64,000 nucleotides of DNA from Diplodia intermedia (lineage: Eukaryota > Ascomycota > Dothideomycetes > Botryosphaeriales > Botryosphaeriaceae), in NCBI GenBank assembly GCA_021495925.1, contig JAKEKT010000023.1, forward strand, positions 62,001-126,000, given 5' to 3'. Shown in pieces: positions 34,508 to 47,209 of this stretch. The notes under the pieces are model-generated. The model did not search any database and had not been told where the DNA came from. It was given only the letters and a program-made list of their open reading frames with translations. The stretch's first letter is position 1; each line of letters begins with the position of its first letter. A program made the translations under genes and the position numbers.

Positions 34508-35868
34508 AGTGACGAAGTGGCTTGAACGCGGCGCGCTGAGTCGACGTTCCAACGGTGTGAGACGGCCGAGCCGAGCAGTGAAATGTTGCGGCCTGCGACT
34601 CTGTTCGCGCGGTTGCTGGCTTTTTGCGCGCGCACGCGCGCGTGCAAGAAAGCCGCGGAGCTAAACCCGAAGGTTTTCGGGCGGCGCTTGCGATCGGGTA
34701 GACGTGGGTATCGCTGTTCTCTTTCTTTGCGCTAATTCATGGTATCGGTTCGTGGCGTGCTTAGCAATGGCTTTCTTCTCGTCGGTGACAAAAGGCGAGG
34801 GAACGGTGGCAGGAAAGACACGATGAAGCGGGATGATTAATGGTGGATTGTTTTTGTTTGGGGCGATGACGGGACGTCCGGGCGCTCAAAACCCCGTCGC
34901 ACAGGTGGAGAGAGAACAAGCGCGCCCTGCGCGCGCGAACCCCGGCGGACCGAGCCGCGCGATCACGCGTCAGATCTTAACTGCTTACGGCACAGGTACC
35001 GACGCAAGGTGTTTTCCCCGAATCACTCACTCGGGGTGAAGCGATCGAAGGTTGACAATGATGATTTTGCAATTGAAAGTGCGTCCTTCAGAGAGTTGAA
35101 AGCCTGTCGTTTTCGCAGTCACAGCAGGTGGATCACGAAGCTCAATACCAGTATGTACTACCTGACAGGAATCACTGGGGACACCGCCTAATGCATCCCG
35201 TTCCCAGACAGGTTCCAAGTGGTTTGGTGTCGGTCGCACAAGAAGATATGACAAAGAGCTCTCACAAATCAAGACACCGACACTGCTTTCAGGGCCGGCA
35301 TGTTACACTAGTTCAAAACTCTTGTTGTCTTGACTTCAATGCCTGCTCTTGATAGCGGCTGGTGGACTGATGCCAATGAGTTCAGCAAACCACTAATGTG
35401 CCCAACTTCTACCAATTGAATGCACGTTGATTCCCTGAGTCACCTCTTCAATCCTTCACCTCGTCAATCACTCCCAAAAGTCAACCACCACCTTTTGAGG
35501 GACCGCATCCGTCATATCCACCAAACCGTTAAGAAGACAAACAGCTGTACTTTACTCTACTACAGATACTGAGTTCATCCACATATTTCGGGTCCACTCT
35601 TCAAGTGCTGCTCTGAAAAATGTAGCATTGCTCCGTTTCCCTACCAAAGCAGTAGGAAATCGCTCAGTCCAACCCGTCTGACGGAATGCAGCGGGTCCGT
35701 CTAGATTTACACGCCTGACTTTGTTTTTTAAAAAAAGGTCACTTTCGCCAGCATTCATCCAGCTCTACCTTCACATGCTGACTGGTATCCCGATCTCCGT
35801 CGACTCTTGTCCTTTATCCGCCCCTACAATCTCTCCCGACGCATGCCTCCAATTCCTGTTCCAAGTTT
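34508..35868. other. Intergenic region, no gene recognised
   Basis: Upstream of the coiled-coil gene and downstream of SDHC. No coding pattern or repeat of note. Confidence 0.55.
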
Positions 35869-36523
35869 TCAGTTGCCGTAGAATGCCAGCGCCAATGTCG
35901 ACACAGCCGTAAGACCAACCGCAGTCCAACCGCTCTGGATGACCTTCTTGTTGTTGATACCGACGGCAAAGTCCCAAGCAATGTGCCTGAGGCCGTTGAT
36001 GCAGTGGTAGGTGAAAGGGAGGGCGGCGATGGTCTTGACGCCAACCTTGGCGGCGATGGGCCAGGCGGCGACGGCGGCGGCGAGCGACTGAGACTCGAGG
36101 TGCCAGCCGGTGAGGGGGGCAATGGTGTAGGCCATGAAGTAGAGGTACACGCCACCGGAAATGGCGCATCCGGTGATACGGTGGAAGCCCGAGCCGTACC
36201 AGGTGATCTGCGGCTTGTAGATGGTCAGGTGCGGCGCGACGGGGCGGTTCAAGCGCTGCTTCTCCAGAATGTGGTTGCTCTCGACGGCGGGAATGTTCTG
36301 GGTTGCGACGGGTCTGGTGCAGCGGGGGAGATTGGTTAGCTTTGCGTTGTCAATGAGTTCGAGCGGCGACAGAGACGGGGGCATTGGGCGGAGAGGCATT
36401 GGCGGAGGAGTATGGGCGCGGGTGGTGGTACCTCGACTGCATCAGGATCCCGGCGGGTGCAGCAATGGCGCGGGGACCAGCGGCGCGGCGCAGGGAGGCC
36501 TGAAAGGCACGCTGGGCAAGCAT
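35869..36523 (-). CDS. SDHC: Succinate dehydrogenase cytochrome b subunit (SdhC), mitochondrial
   Basis: Membrane anchor of complex II that binds heme b and ubiquinone in the inner mitochondrial membrane. Exons on the minus strand are 36523-36432 and 36313-35869, giving 178 aa. Exon 1 encodes an Arg/Ala-rich presequence (MLAQRAFQASLRRAAGPRA). The join gives MQSRPVATQNIPAVE. The signature RPVAPHLTIYKPQITWYGSGFHRITG contains the quinone-site Ser and Arg. A downstream YHCINGLRHIAWD holds the expected heme-ligand His. Three hydrophobic helices are visible. The 118-nt intron sits just after the presequence. Complex II is the target of SDHI fungicides; I did not assess resistance positions. Confidence 0.95.
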
Positions 36524-37342
36524 GGTGGCGGGCGGAAGACGGACGGCGGGGTGGTGGAGCGGAGAGATGCGGCGGCTGGCAGGGCTCGTCTCGTCGCGAT
36601 GGGAGCGGCTTCTTGGAGCAGTGAAGTGGTGCAGCAACGATGATGGGATGCTGGTGGACGAGCGGCCAAGACCGGGCTGCCGTGAGCGTCCAGCCGAGGA
36701 TGAGTGGCCAATCACGACGTCGCTGATGAGAGCCGGGAGAAGGGCGGCAAGTGGGCGGCGCTCGCTTCGCACGTGCCGCCAGTACAAAAAGCTGCGCGCG
36801 CACCAACGTCGTCCCTTCTCCTCCCAGGGACCTCAACACCGCCTCTGGACGCCTTCGGGAGAGTGAAGCCAGGCAGTGGGCCGCCGCGGCTGGCGTCATG
36901 TCAGCCATGCGCGGCCATTGCGAGAGTCCCCAGAGGGACAACCCGTCGTTAATCGCGCATTTTAATCCAGTCAATGATTTCGTGCGTTTCATATCAGGGT
37001 GACATATACTACGAGCACGAATGGATGCGAATATCAGAGAAGGCTGGTTCGCGGGCCAGGTGCTGCTGTGCGGACGCGTGGCCGAGGTGCTCTAAGTTGG
37101 TGGCGCGCGGGGTGCGCATTACCCAGCAGTTGTGCAGCTCGGCAGCTTCACGACATAGTCACAGCTTGTTGCATGTTGTATGTCGTGGCCCATTGCATGC
37201 TTGCTCCTGCCTTGCTCGCTGCATAAGGTTGTCGTTGGTGAACAACAGCACGCGTAGAGCGTCCTGCCATTGACCACGTCCTTGAGGCTGAAAATTTTTC
37301 CCAACTCCGTCATTGACCTAAATCCAACCACAACTGCGTGCC
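36524..37342. promoter_or_regulatory. Divergent promoter region of SDHC and WDR89-like gene
   Basis: No coding signal. The two genes start on either side, so both promoters lie here. No specific site assigned. Confidence 0.45.
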
Positions 37343-38654
37343 ATGATGACGCCCGCAAAGCTGGTCGCGGAAGCCGACCTGTCACTCCCCACCGATTCCT
37401 ACATATACTCTCTGAGGCCAACGGCCACGGCCCTCGCAGCCCTGTCATCCGACGACTCGCTACGCATCTTTGATACCAAGACCTTGCAGCTGCTTCCGGG
37501 CGGTGTCATAAGCCGTGTCCACGAAAGCGTTACCTGCCTGGAGCCATACAGTGAGGAAGGCAATGTCCTGGCCACCGCCGGCCGAGATGGCTTGGTTAAA
37601 TGCTGGGACCGCCGCACCAGGAAAGCCGTCATGGACTTCCGCGTCCGTAAGTTTGCCCCGAAAAGCAGTTGATAAACAGCACTAACACACGTGCACATAG
37701 CGAAACCGCAAGGTCTATCCGCCCTTGAAGTGAGCTCCGCCCATCATGCCATCATTGCCGGCACTGAGCTCGAGGACCGTGGCCCGGGCGACTCTTTCAT
37801 CTACGCCTGGGACGCGCGCAACCCCTCCACGCCACGCCTTACCTTGGCCGAGAGCCACACCGATTCCATCACCGAGCTCTCGCTGCACCCTACCAACCCC
37901 TCCACCCTTCTCTCAGCCAGCACGGACGGCCTAGTCAGCATATTCGACCTGACGCAGAGCGACGAGGATGAGGCCCTACGCCAGGTCATCAACCACCACT
38001 CCGCTGTACACCATGCCGGCTTCGCCTCGCCGACCGACGTGTACGTCCTCGGCACGGACGAGACGCTGGCATTTTACCAGTACCAGGACTCGGATGACCC
38101 GAGCCCAGAGCTGACCCCCGTCAAGATTGGGGATGTGAGAGAGAAGCTGACTTGCGAATACGTCGTGAACGTGTATGGGAGCGCGGGGGCAAATGTGGTT
38201 GTTGCTGGGAACCACAGGTACTTTTTCCCATACCGCCTTCTGGTCTTTCCCTTTACTCGCCCATGTTGTCTAACTCTGAACAGCGAGCAACGACTGGACC
38301 TCCTACCTCTCCACGGCCCACCGGCTGGGAAACCGCTCGACTATTCCTGCTCGCTCGAAGACTGCGTCCGTCTTCCGGGTGCTCATGGCGAAGAGATCGT
38401 TCGCGATGTCTTCATTGACTCGCAGGCAAGCATCTTCCCTACTGTCCCGATCGCAGCGCACACAGTTGACAATAAAGCAGTCATCCACGATATTCACCTG
38501 CGGCGAAGACGGCAGAGTCCGCTCCTGGCGTGCTGAAGCGTTCGGCGGCGAACTGCAGCACGAGGTAGCTACAGAAGAGAAGAAGTCCAGCAAGGAGAAG
38601 AAGCACAAGAAGAAAGACAAGGAAAAGGGCAAGGAAAGATTCAAGCCCTACTGA
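37343..38654 (+). CDS. WD40-repeat protein, WDR89-like
   Basis: A small beta-propeller protein, probably a protein-interaction scaffold of unknown partner. Exons are 37343-37646, 37701-38217, 38284-38425 and 38481-38654, giving 378 aa, close to human WDR89 (387). Repeats are visible as ATAGRDGLVKCWD, LLSASTDGLVSIFD, HHAGF...VYVLGTDETLAFY and the final FTCGEDGRVRSW. The last intron starts with GC rather than GT: exon 3 ends ...FIDSQ and exon 4 begins SSTIFTCGEDG, and only this join keeps the WD repeat in frame. The C-terminus is a Lys-rich tail (KKSSKEKKHKKKDKEKGKE), suggesting nuclear or nucleolar location. Divergent from SDHC. Confidence 0.85.
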
Positions 38655-40711
38655 TATCCTTGCCGCACTGGAAGGAGAAGGACCATTAAGCAGTGCTTGG
38701 AAGTGCCGGGGCTGCCATTGGGCCTTGAGTACCTTAGCAAGCCCTGCTGTTCCTACCTTACTATCCGAGCTTTCCGATATCAAAGCGGCGCTGGCAAGGA
38801 ACTGACCTTCCGGAAGAGGAAACCCGGATGCTTCGGCGCTTTCCCATGTAAAAGCACGATCGAGGGAAAGGCGCCCGGTTGAAAGAAGCTCGTCGCAACA
38901 GATAGACTAGCGAGATACCCCGTGCAGCGATCAGCGGTGGTATGACGCACTGCAATTATTATTACCCGGCGCTTCCAGCATAAAGAATCAACACGAGCGC
39001 CGACCGACGATCGTCCTTCGCGAATCCCAATGATTCCCCAGTTTTTCTGAAACACCTTCCTTTTCTAACTGCCCGTATTCCGTCACTGCCCAAGAATATA
39101 CCGCCAATCAACTTTCAACGAGAGGACGCGTGGCGGCATCCTCTCATTGCTTAGGTCGGAACACAATCACTATCGTCGTGTCCTCTAATTGTTATACCTC
39201 GCTTGGAGTTCTGAGAAACCGCCTTCTCACTAGATCGTCCCTCTTCTTCTAGATGACGTAGCGTCATTTCTCGCATCCGCCTATAGCTCGCACTGGCGCT
39301 CATTAGGATGATCATCACCATGTCACTACATACCCGCGTGCGGTGTCGAAACAAGAAGCGAAATCAGGAAGTAGTCCCAATCACCGGGAGACTGACAAGA
39401 GTGAGCGTCCAATGAATCCACACCACCAGTATAGGAAGCTGAGAAAGGTTGTGCCACAAAGTTTTTGTAGAGGCAGCAAAACCAGCCTGTAAACCCGTGA
39501 CATTATCCGTGGACGTTGACAACTCTGCATCCTGAGAAACACTTCAGATTCCTGCTCCTGGAGAATGAAGCTATCAAGCTCGGATTGGAGCGATGATGTA
39601 TGTACACAGCCAGCGCCGAGGCATCAACGTTCATGGAACGTGGACCCTGGCCTAATATAGTAACAATCGTACCCGCGCGCCTGCTACCGCTGAGCGTAGT
39701 CATGGATTACTATGGATGGGTATAACCGTAGATCGCATTTGTGTTAGTGACTCATTCTCGTCCCAACCGGAAGATGCCACCATCTGGTTGAACAGTGACC
39801 CATTCCACGCCGCACGTGTGCAAAGTAAGTCTGAACGTGGAAAAATCCGATGAGATGTTGCAAGTACGCCTTGATTTCGCCACTCTTTCTTCGCTCGCCA
39901 CAGATCATCCGATAGTGATCACAAGAGAAAATGACAGAACTCTTCGAAAAAAACAATCTTTCGCTTGCTTGAAAGGCTCCGCTAACATAACCAGCTCGTA
40001 CTGCCACCTGTCACCTTCGTTCCCTCGCGTACCGTCGCCAGCCGCTTCTGTGTTCCTTTTTGATCCTTCACTCCCTTTCCTCTGCTACTCTCGTTGCCAT
40101 GCACAAGGAAGAAAGGAAGAGAAAAAAGGCAAAATCCAATCCAGCCCGGAGTAACCAAAGCAACCAACAAGACCTTTAACCCATCATGTGAAAAGAAGTG
40201 CAATATTCCATCCCCGTAGTCTCCCCTTTCCTCATACAAAATTTAATAATAGTCTGAAAGACCAAGAAATCCCCTCAACCGCCGGCTGATGAAGATGCTG
40301 GGTCTGTGGGTGGTCCATAGTGCTGGTACTCGGCTTCCGGTGGCGGGATGCAATGCGGAGCATGTGAAAAAATGAAAAAGATTAAGGGTTCATTACGCCA
40401 TGGAACGCCGATATGAGTGGTTGATGCCGTGCCGTAGTATGAGGATGTGTACAGGGTACAGGAAAAGAACGCGCGGGTTATGGCGCGCGATGCGCAGATC
40501 AGTGCCAGAGAAGAGGCGGCCAAAATGTCGGGTGACTTCGTTGTCGCCGAAGATCGGGGTGTCGGAAATTGAATGCCTTATGAGGATGCTTGGCTGTGGA
40601 GGGCCCGAAAGATCGCCTTAGCGTGAGGCCCCGTAATGCATCCAGCATGTTGTTGCTTCCCCTACAAAGATCTTGCGCAAATGATACGTTGAACATCGAA
40701 AATCATGTCTC
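38655..40711. other. Convergent intergenic region, no gene recognised
   Basis: Two kilobases between the ends of the WDR89-like (+) and DUF3405 (-) genes. Only short frames; nothing recognisable. Confidence 0.5.
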
Positions 40712-43329
40712 TCAGATCTCACCCTGCTGGATCCTCTTAACAGGATGCAGCAGCATGCCGGGTAGGCACATGCGCCCACCCACTACCGGCTGTTCTGAGT
40801 CTCTGTTGTCACTACCACCGACCTTGACGCGCTCGCCGCCCTGGCCATGCTCCTCTTCTTGGCCGCCGACAATCTTCTCAGGCTCGCCCCATTCGTGAAT
40901 CTTGACCTTCCAGCCTAACCATCTCCTGTAGATGTCCTTGGGGAAGCGGGAGCTGAAATACCACGACCAGCCATAGTAGTTGTGCTCGCGGTCACCGTTG
41001 TAAGGGGAGTCGGGTCCCTCAGACCAGCCAATCGGGTTGAAGTCACCGTCCAGGTTGGCGTTGAAGATGGCGTCGATGTAATGCGGCGGCCACACGCGGT
41101 CGAACCAGATGGGTTGAGGCGCGTACACAGCCTTGAGACCGTGCTGAAGTGCGACAGTCGCCGGCCACATTTCAGCCTGCATGCAGCGACCAACCTTGTT
41201 CTCAATGTGCATCGTGTGGAGCATGCGCTTGCTGAACCGCGCAACTGTGTTGATGAAAATGCGGCGAGGAATGGTGACGAAACGGGGGTCCGTGTAGGCG
41301 TTGTCGTACGGGTCGACGCTGAAGTCAGGGTGGAGGCCAGGAATGTAGTTCCAGATCTTGTCGCGATAAGACCAGTACGTGCGAACCGGGTCAAACATTG
41401 GTAGAAGCGTGATGAGATCCGCCTCCTCGCCAACGCCCCATTCGTAGTCGTCGGCAGTCATCTCATGCGGCGGCATCGGGCCCACCGGAGTCTGCATGGG
41501 AGAGTAGGGCTGCGGTCCCCAAACGGGGCTGGGAACAGAGCCTTGGCTCCAAGCGTCTTCGACAGCCTGGTTCGTGTCGTTGAAGTAGGTCTCATAGTCG
41601 CCATGAAGACCAGGAATGTAATAGCGCTTGTTACGCTCCCAAAGGTACTTGCGAGGAGAGTTTCTGGCGAAGTCCTGAATCTTGGAGAGGAAGTGATAGT
41701 GCTGGCCCGTGTAACGAGCGTCCGTCTCCCAGTTCCAGACGTAGTCGAACTCCGGATGCGTCTTGCTGAACCACTGGATAGGCATGAACTGGTGCCAGTA
41801 CACTTGCCAGTCAGTAACCTCGGGATACGCCTTCTGGCAGATATCCTCGTTCCAAAGGATGGAGATGCTACGGAGCTCGGTGGGAACGACCTTCTTGAGC
41901 ATGTCATCGTAAGCCTGCGGGTCGTCAAAGATGGGGACAGTGCGGTCCTTGACGTTCACGAAGAGGAACACCTGGAATTCGCCGCCGGAGAAAAGAGAAG
42001 TCTCCTGGATCATGGCACGAATTGCCTGAAGATCGTTGTCGGTGTAGGTGTAGCCTTCCCACGTCCGGATCAGGATGGCAGTGCGCGAGTGGTACTTCTG
42101 TTTAATCTCGCCCTTCATCTCACGGGCAGTGAGTTCGGTGCTGTACGCAGAGTTGCTCAGCGTGTCAACATCAATTTCCGGGATGTCGAGACCAGGCTGC
42201 AAATTGACTTCCTTGGTGCGAGCTTGAGGGGCGAAGCGCTCGTGGTTGCGCTCCACGCACTGGTTCTGCAGCTTTCCCCAGTTGACCTTGCGCCAGATAA
42301 CCTGCTGTTCTTGAACAGGCTCCCAGTCGGGCAGATCGTACTCATCGGCACCGAATCCGTAGGCGCCGTAGCGGCCATAGCGATCGAAGCAAACGTTTGC
42401 ATCCAGACCCAACCCCTCAATCGTGCCGGTCGAGGGCTTCGGGAACTGGCTCGAGACCTCAGGGTAAGCCTTGACCAAATCCAAGTAGCTCTCGTTGAGC
42501 GGCTTTCCACGCGGGCCTTGGCACGCCACGTAGTCTCCCTTCCACTGCTTCTTCCACTCAGGGCCATTGTATTCGGGGTACGGGAGGTACGGCTTCGGTT
42601 CAGTGGCCTTCTTGAGGGACTTGACGCCCTGTGTGTAATAGCCACGCTCACTTTGTATTCGTTATTATCCTGCCTTCTTCCCAAACAGGAGCGAGATACT
42701 TACGCCGGGAATGCCTCCCATCTGTTGGGGTCGTAGTCGCGAGCAACGTAGTCCTGGTAGGCCGGCCAATGCGATGGGTCGGGCTCGGGCCGGCTCCAGA
42801 TGAGCATCTTGTTCAGGTACTGGCGCATGTTCGAGACGGGAGACAGCTTCTTGGTCTGCGTGATGCCCGATTCCTTGCTCGTGTTGATGACATCGTGGAA
42901 AACGTGCCAGCTACTGCCGGAGCCCGGCTTCGAAGCTGGTGTCGAAGACGAAGCGGCGCCGGTTTCGGTGGCAGCGGGCAGCGAAGTCGAGGACTTCTCC
43001 TTAAGAGCCTGGGGGACAGTCAGCTCGCCGCTGGACGCGGTCGAGATCGGATTGAGACTTACCGCCGAAGAGGGGAAAGAGTAGTGCTGGTGCCATTCCT
43101 TGTCAGTGTCCTCGGCGGCGTCCTGCGCCGGCAACGAGTCCTCGGAGGTGAGGTGCTCCTGCGGGGGCTCCGCGGCGTACTTCTCGTTCGAGACGGTGTC
43201 CTCGAGCGAGATGACGCGGTCGTCCAGATAGTTTGTGGCAAAGGAGCTGCGCAGGGACAGGAAGAGCAAGCAGACGGCGACGAAGACCACAAGGACCAGC
43301 TTGCGCGGTCCCACGGCCGAGACTAGCAT
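40712..43329 (-). CDS. DUF3405 type II membrane protein (putative glycosyltransferase-like)
   Basis: Exons on the minus strand are 43329-42704 and 42650-40712, giving 854 aa. The N-terminus has a short cytosolic part and one transmembrane helix (KLVLVVFVAVCLLFLSL), then a Ser/Thr/Glu-rich stem, as in Golgi type II enzymes. The join reads RWEAFPAERGYYTQGVKSL. Downstream are PYPEYNGPEWKKQWKG and CQGPRG, then the lumenal DUF3405 domain with YHSRTAILIRTWEGY, SILWNEDICQ and WNWETDARYTGQHYHFL. The ETD/DAR element may be a metal- or sugar-binding site, but no activity is established for this family to my knowledge. The intron acceptor (TACAAAG) is weak; the nearer-consensus ACACAG would break the frame. 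Confidence 0.88.
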
Positions 43330-46233
43330 GCTGGGCGTGTGGAAGGAGGCAGAGTAGGATCGGGCAGTAGGCTGGGTGAAGAGAGTGAACGCAGCCGGCG
43401 GTCGGCGCGATATCAGACAGGTCGGGGCTCGGTCAGCGCGGAGGTCCTCTAGGCCAGCATGTCGGGGCGGCGCGGAGTCTGGTGAGAGGGCTGGGCGGAC
43501 CGCGATCGAACCTGTGCAGTGAGGGGACAGGTGTTGGAGAGGCTTGCGCGCAGGGATTGGGGGGCGCTGGCGGTTTTTCTTCAGCGGCGGCGGCGTTCGA
43601 GGAGCAATTCTGGCGCTACCACGCTACTGCCACTGCCTGGGGGGCACCAGGGCCGAGCGGACGGGGCCTCCCCTCGTCGCTGTAGCAAGGCGCCCAAACG
43701 CCCTGGATCCCGGCAGCACAGGGCAAGTCTAACGCGGCGCGTTTCGACCGCCGGACTGCCGCCCGCCATTGGCCGGCATCGCGCCCGCGGGTCGGCTGCG
43801 CCAGCTCTTCCAAACGCGTCATCCAGAGGCGCTGCCAGCTGTGCCTTACAGACGCCGCAGCACTACTGCCTCGCTGCAACCGCCCCTCGGCGGCGGCGGC
43901 GGCGGGCTGTCTACCTGAGGCAACGCGCCGCAGGGCCGCCTCCCGCGCCGATCCTGCGCTGCTATCAGTCGAGAGTGGCCATGACGGCAAGATCGTCAGG
44001 AGGGCCCGCGACGGTGTCCAATCCCCATGTTTCGCGCCCCTCACGCCCACCGCTGCCCCGACTTCGCTGTCACGGACAGACTCGCTACGGCGCGCTGAGA
44101 TTTGGATAAACGTCGCGCGCTGCGCCATTGGTCGCCGGTCCCAGGCCGGCTGCGCTCCTCCCGCCGTCCCTTTTCACTCGGTCCGCCCCTGGCCGCCGTT
44201 TCGGCTGGCGGGCCCGCTGCAATTTTGTGCTGCCCGGCAACCTGCCACCGACATGCGCTGCAAGGAGCGCGGAGCAGCTCGCGAGGGGAGAGATCGCCAG
44301 AGGCCAGCATGCGTCGTGCGAAGCGGTCAAGCTTTGCTGCCGTGGGCGGTGCGGCTGGACGCTGGACGAGCTGGGCAGCTGAAGTGCCATCCACGGGAGT
44401 TGGGCTGGGCCACGGGGCGGCCCCAAGACTTCGCCGCCACTAGCAAACACGCGTCGAAGCGCTGTCAGAATCCAACAACGGCCGACTAAAAATGGCGGGT
44501 GTTGTTGTGCTGACTGCCCGCTGCCGAAGCTTCGTCTCTCCCGCGCAGATCGCCTCCATTTGCGAGTCAACTTCTTGCCCACAGCGGAAGGTCAGTGAGA
44601 CGCCGAGACTGGCGCGGCGGGGCGCTCTCGTGTAGCCTGCGCGCAATCACCTTCCGGACGGCCCGCCGGCGACGCGTGATGCCGCTCCCCAGGAATGAGA
44701 GCCGCAGGTTGATGGCCAGAGATTGCGCACCAACGGCTGGGAGGGTGTCTGCATGCGAGCGGACAAGCTCATATGAAACCCACGTACGCCTGGCGCGTGG
44801 GCTGGTGTTTTCTCCGGTGCTCCTCGCCTGCTCGCACCCTGGCTTCGCGGGTGCCTCTGCTGCATGCCAGGTTAAAATAGGCAATGCCCTATCGTGGCTC
44901 ATCTTGTTCCTTGCTTGCGTGCTCACTCCCCGGACGGGCCAAGCCTGTCCCGACGCCGTGGTTAGGCTCTGATAACCGTTTTTGTGCTCTGCTCGACACG
45001 CCGCTTATCATCAGTCGGTGCAAGGAGTGGCACTTTTCCCGCGCCTGCGACTGCACCTGCCGGAGCGGCTTCTCCTATCTCCACAGGAACACTGCGCGGG
45101 GAGTACGTAGTGCGAATCTCGGATGGCTGCAGGTGGCGTTCGGCGTGGCAGGCTGAGGCTATCTATCAGGAGTACGGAGTAAATGAGGTACATATCACTC
45201 TGGATCAAGGGTCATGTAGGCATCCGCTCCCTCGTAAGGAACACCCGATATCTGCTGAACTCTTAGACCCTTCTCCCGCTGAAAAAAAAAATTAAAATCA
45301 AATGCGCTTATCCTCCTAAAAATTACCGATGGTGGGCTGGGACACGGCGCCCTCAGTCGCATTCCCGTATTCCCTTGCTTCGTTTGATGAGAGGGGATCT
45401 CGTCTTAACGAACGGCCTTACGTGGATGTTCCTTCCCGTTGTTCGTGCCACTACTCGATGGGTGGTTGCTGCAAAAAGTCACGGTTCGCTGAGATTATGG
45501 AGTACCGCCAGGCCATGATGCATTGGACCGGAGTTGAAACAATGTCGTCACGTTGAAACACGCAGCAGGGCCGGCATTAGGGAACCTCTCAGTTCCCTGC
45601 GAGGCTAAGAAACAAGCAATTTTAGACTTCTGGATCCCGGCGGAAACAAGAACCGCACTGTCGTAACATCGGCTGCTCCACCCACCGACACGTTTTGCCC
45701 TGAGTTGCTGACTAGAGCAGTTCCAGTTCCCACTTCGCGTCGTATCATCAATGTCGAACTCGCTAGCGCGGTCATTGGAAAATGCTAAGCTTTGGCTTTT
45801 CCTAGGAGCGGGGATTTTATTGCGGCTCCACTCGGTATCGCTCCACCACAGTGGACAGAGCCGTCTATCTGAAGCACACCCATCTGGTGTTACAGGGCCT
45901 CCTGTGGCGCGCAATCGTCATCCTAAGTATCTCACAGCCCCAGGCCTAGTGGCGGCTTGGGTCTCATTACCGGCGTGTTGCTGCGAACCAGGGCTCTGTA
46001 AAAGGGGGCGCCAGTGAGCACACTAGCGAGGGGGCGGCTGCTTGTACCAACTCTCTTAGACGCCTCTTGACCCGGTGCGGAAGCCCGGGAGCGCGCGCTA
46101 GTAACTGGGGGCTTGCAGGTACCTGTAAAGAAGTGCCAAAAATACGCTCAAGACTCCCATTTCTTCCGACTGACCGACCCCGTGCTTTGCCGTGACTAAA
46201 TGTACATTTTTCTATGGTACAACGCTGTAGGCC
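43330..46233. other. Intergenic region, no gene recognised
   Basis: About 2.9 kb upstream of the DUF3405 gene and downstream of mL57. The first 1.5 kb is GC-rich with long overlapping frames on both strands, typical of chance openings in GC-rich DNA. The rest has short frames and an A-run near 45283-45292. Confidence 0.5.
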
Positions 46234-47209
46234 TCATGCCTTGGAGATGCCGAGCGGGATCAGTATCCTGCTCCGGACCGTCCTGGTTGCAACCTCGCCG
46301 CCCTTCTGCATCGCCAGCGCGCCGATAATGGCGTACAAAGTCTGCGCGAGAACGACGTCTATACCGGAGCCTTCAAGGTTGTCCGCCTAGTTCCATCATA
46401 ATCAAGTCAGCCGGGTCCAAGGCTATTTATGCGTTGGCAGAGCAATTCCCATGAACTCACCTTCTTAGGCTTCCACCGCATCACCCGTTCAAAGCCGTAT
46501 TCTCTAGCCAGACCGGCCAGCCTGGATTTGGACAGAGCCTCCTCCTTAGATCTCGAAGAAAGATTTTGAAAGCCAGCCAGCTGAGTATGCTGGAAAGGCT
46601 CACGCCCGTAAGGATCGCCCCTACGCGCGCCGACAGGGCCTTTAGGCATGTTCAGCAGCGCCAGCGATGTTTGAAGCTCCACGATGCGTTTTCCTGCAGC
46701 ACCCATTAGCCAATTGATCACCCGGGGAGAAACTGTTGCACGAGAAGGCGTGCAATTCTCCGCATACCCAGATATGCCAGCCGGTCGTTGAAGCCTCGCC
46801 TTCCGTGATCGAAGCTCTTATGCGTCACCGCCAGCCACTTGATCTCCTCGGACAAGAAGGTGTCCCCGGTCTTGCCCAGCATACGCGTGTAGGCGTCGTC
46901 GAGCTTGCGCGGATCCTCATTGACAGTCCACTCGTTGCCGGGCTTGACGGGCCGTAGCCTAACGGGCGCCGCCATTGCGCGGGGCGTCTGCTTCCATCGG
47001 GGCACGTCGACCGGATCCAGTGCGGGCTTGGGATCATGGATCTGGGCTGGGGTGACATATTGGCGGGTGGATGCGATACCGGTGGTGGACGGCGATGCTG
47101 CGGCCGCAGAGACGACGGCTTGGGCGGGCGACGGCGGGGAACGGGCGGAGCGGCGAACGGCCGACCTAGCGGTGCCGAGAAGTGGTCTGAGAGGGGTTTG
47201 CGAGGCCAT
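46234..47209 (-). CDS. MRPL15: Mitochondrial large-subunit ribosomal protein mL57 (MRPL15, RNase III-like fold)
   Basis: Structural protein of the mitochondrial ribosome with an inactive RNase III-type fold. Exons on the minus strand are 47209-46768, 46693-46461 and 46386-46234, giving 275 aa. The N-terminus is an Arg/Ser/Ala-rich import presequence (MASQTPLRPLLGTARSAVRRSARS). Key segments are LSEEIKWLAVTHKSFDHGRRGFNDRLAYLGKRIVELQTSL, spanning the first join, then FERVMRWKPKK, ADNLEGSGIDVVLAQTLYAIIGALAMQKGG across the last. Without the splice at 46694-46767 the frame stops at once. Introns of 74 nt each, with a GGCTAATG branch site in the first. Divergent from RTT109. Confidence 0.92.

Noticed and set aside
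33807..34664. 285-codon plus-strand frame opposite the coiled-coil gene
   Set aside because: Ser/Arg-rich antisense translation of an acidic coding region, no motif.
37069..37120. tRNA-like word resembling the start of a Leu or Ser tRNA
   Set aside because: No matching T-loop GTTCGA box or acceptor-stem pairing downstream.
41465..42736. 423-codon plus-strand frame opposite the DUF3405 gene
   Set aside because: Antisense shadow; the minus strand has the conserved protein family.
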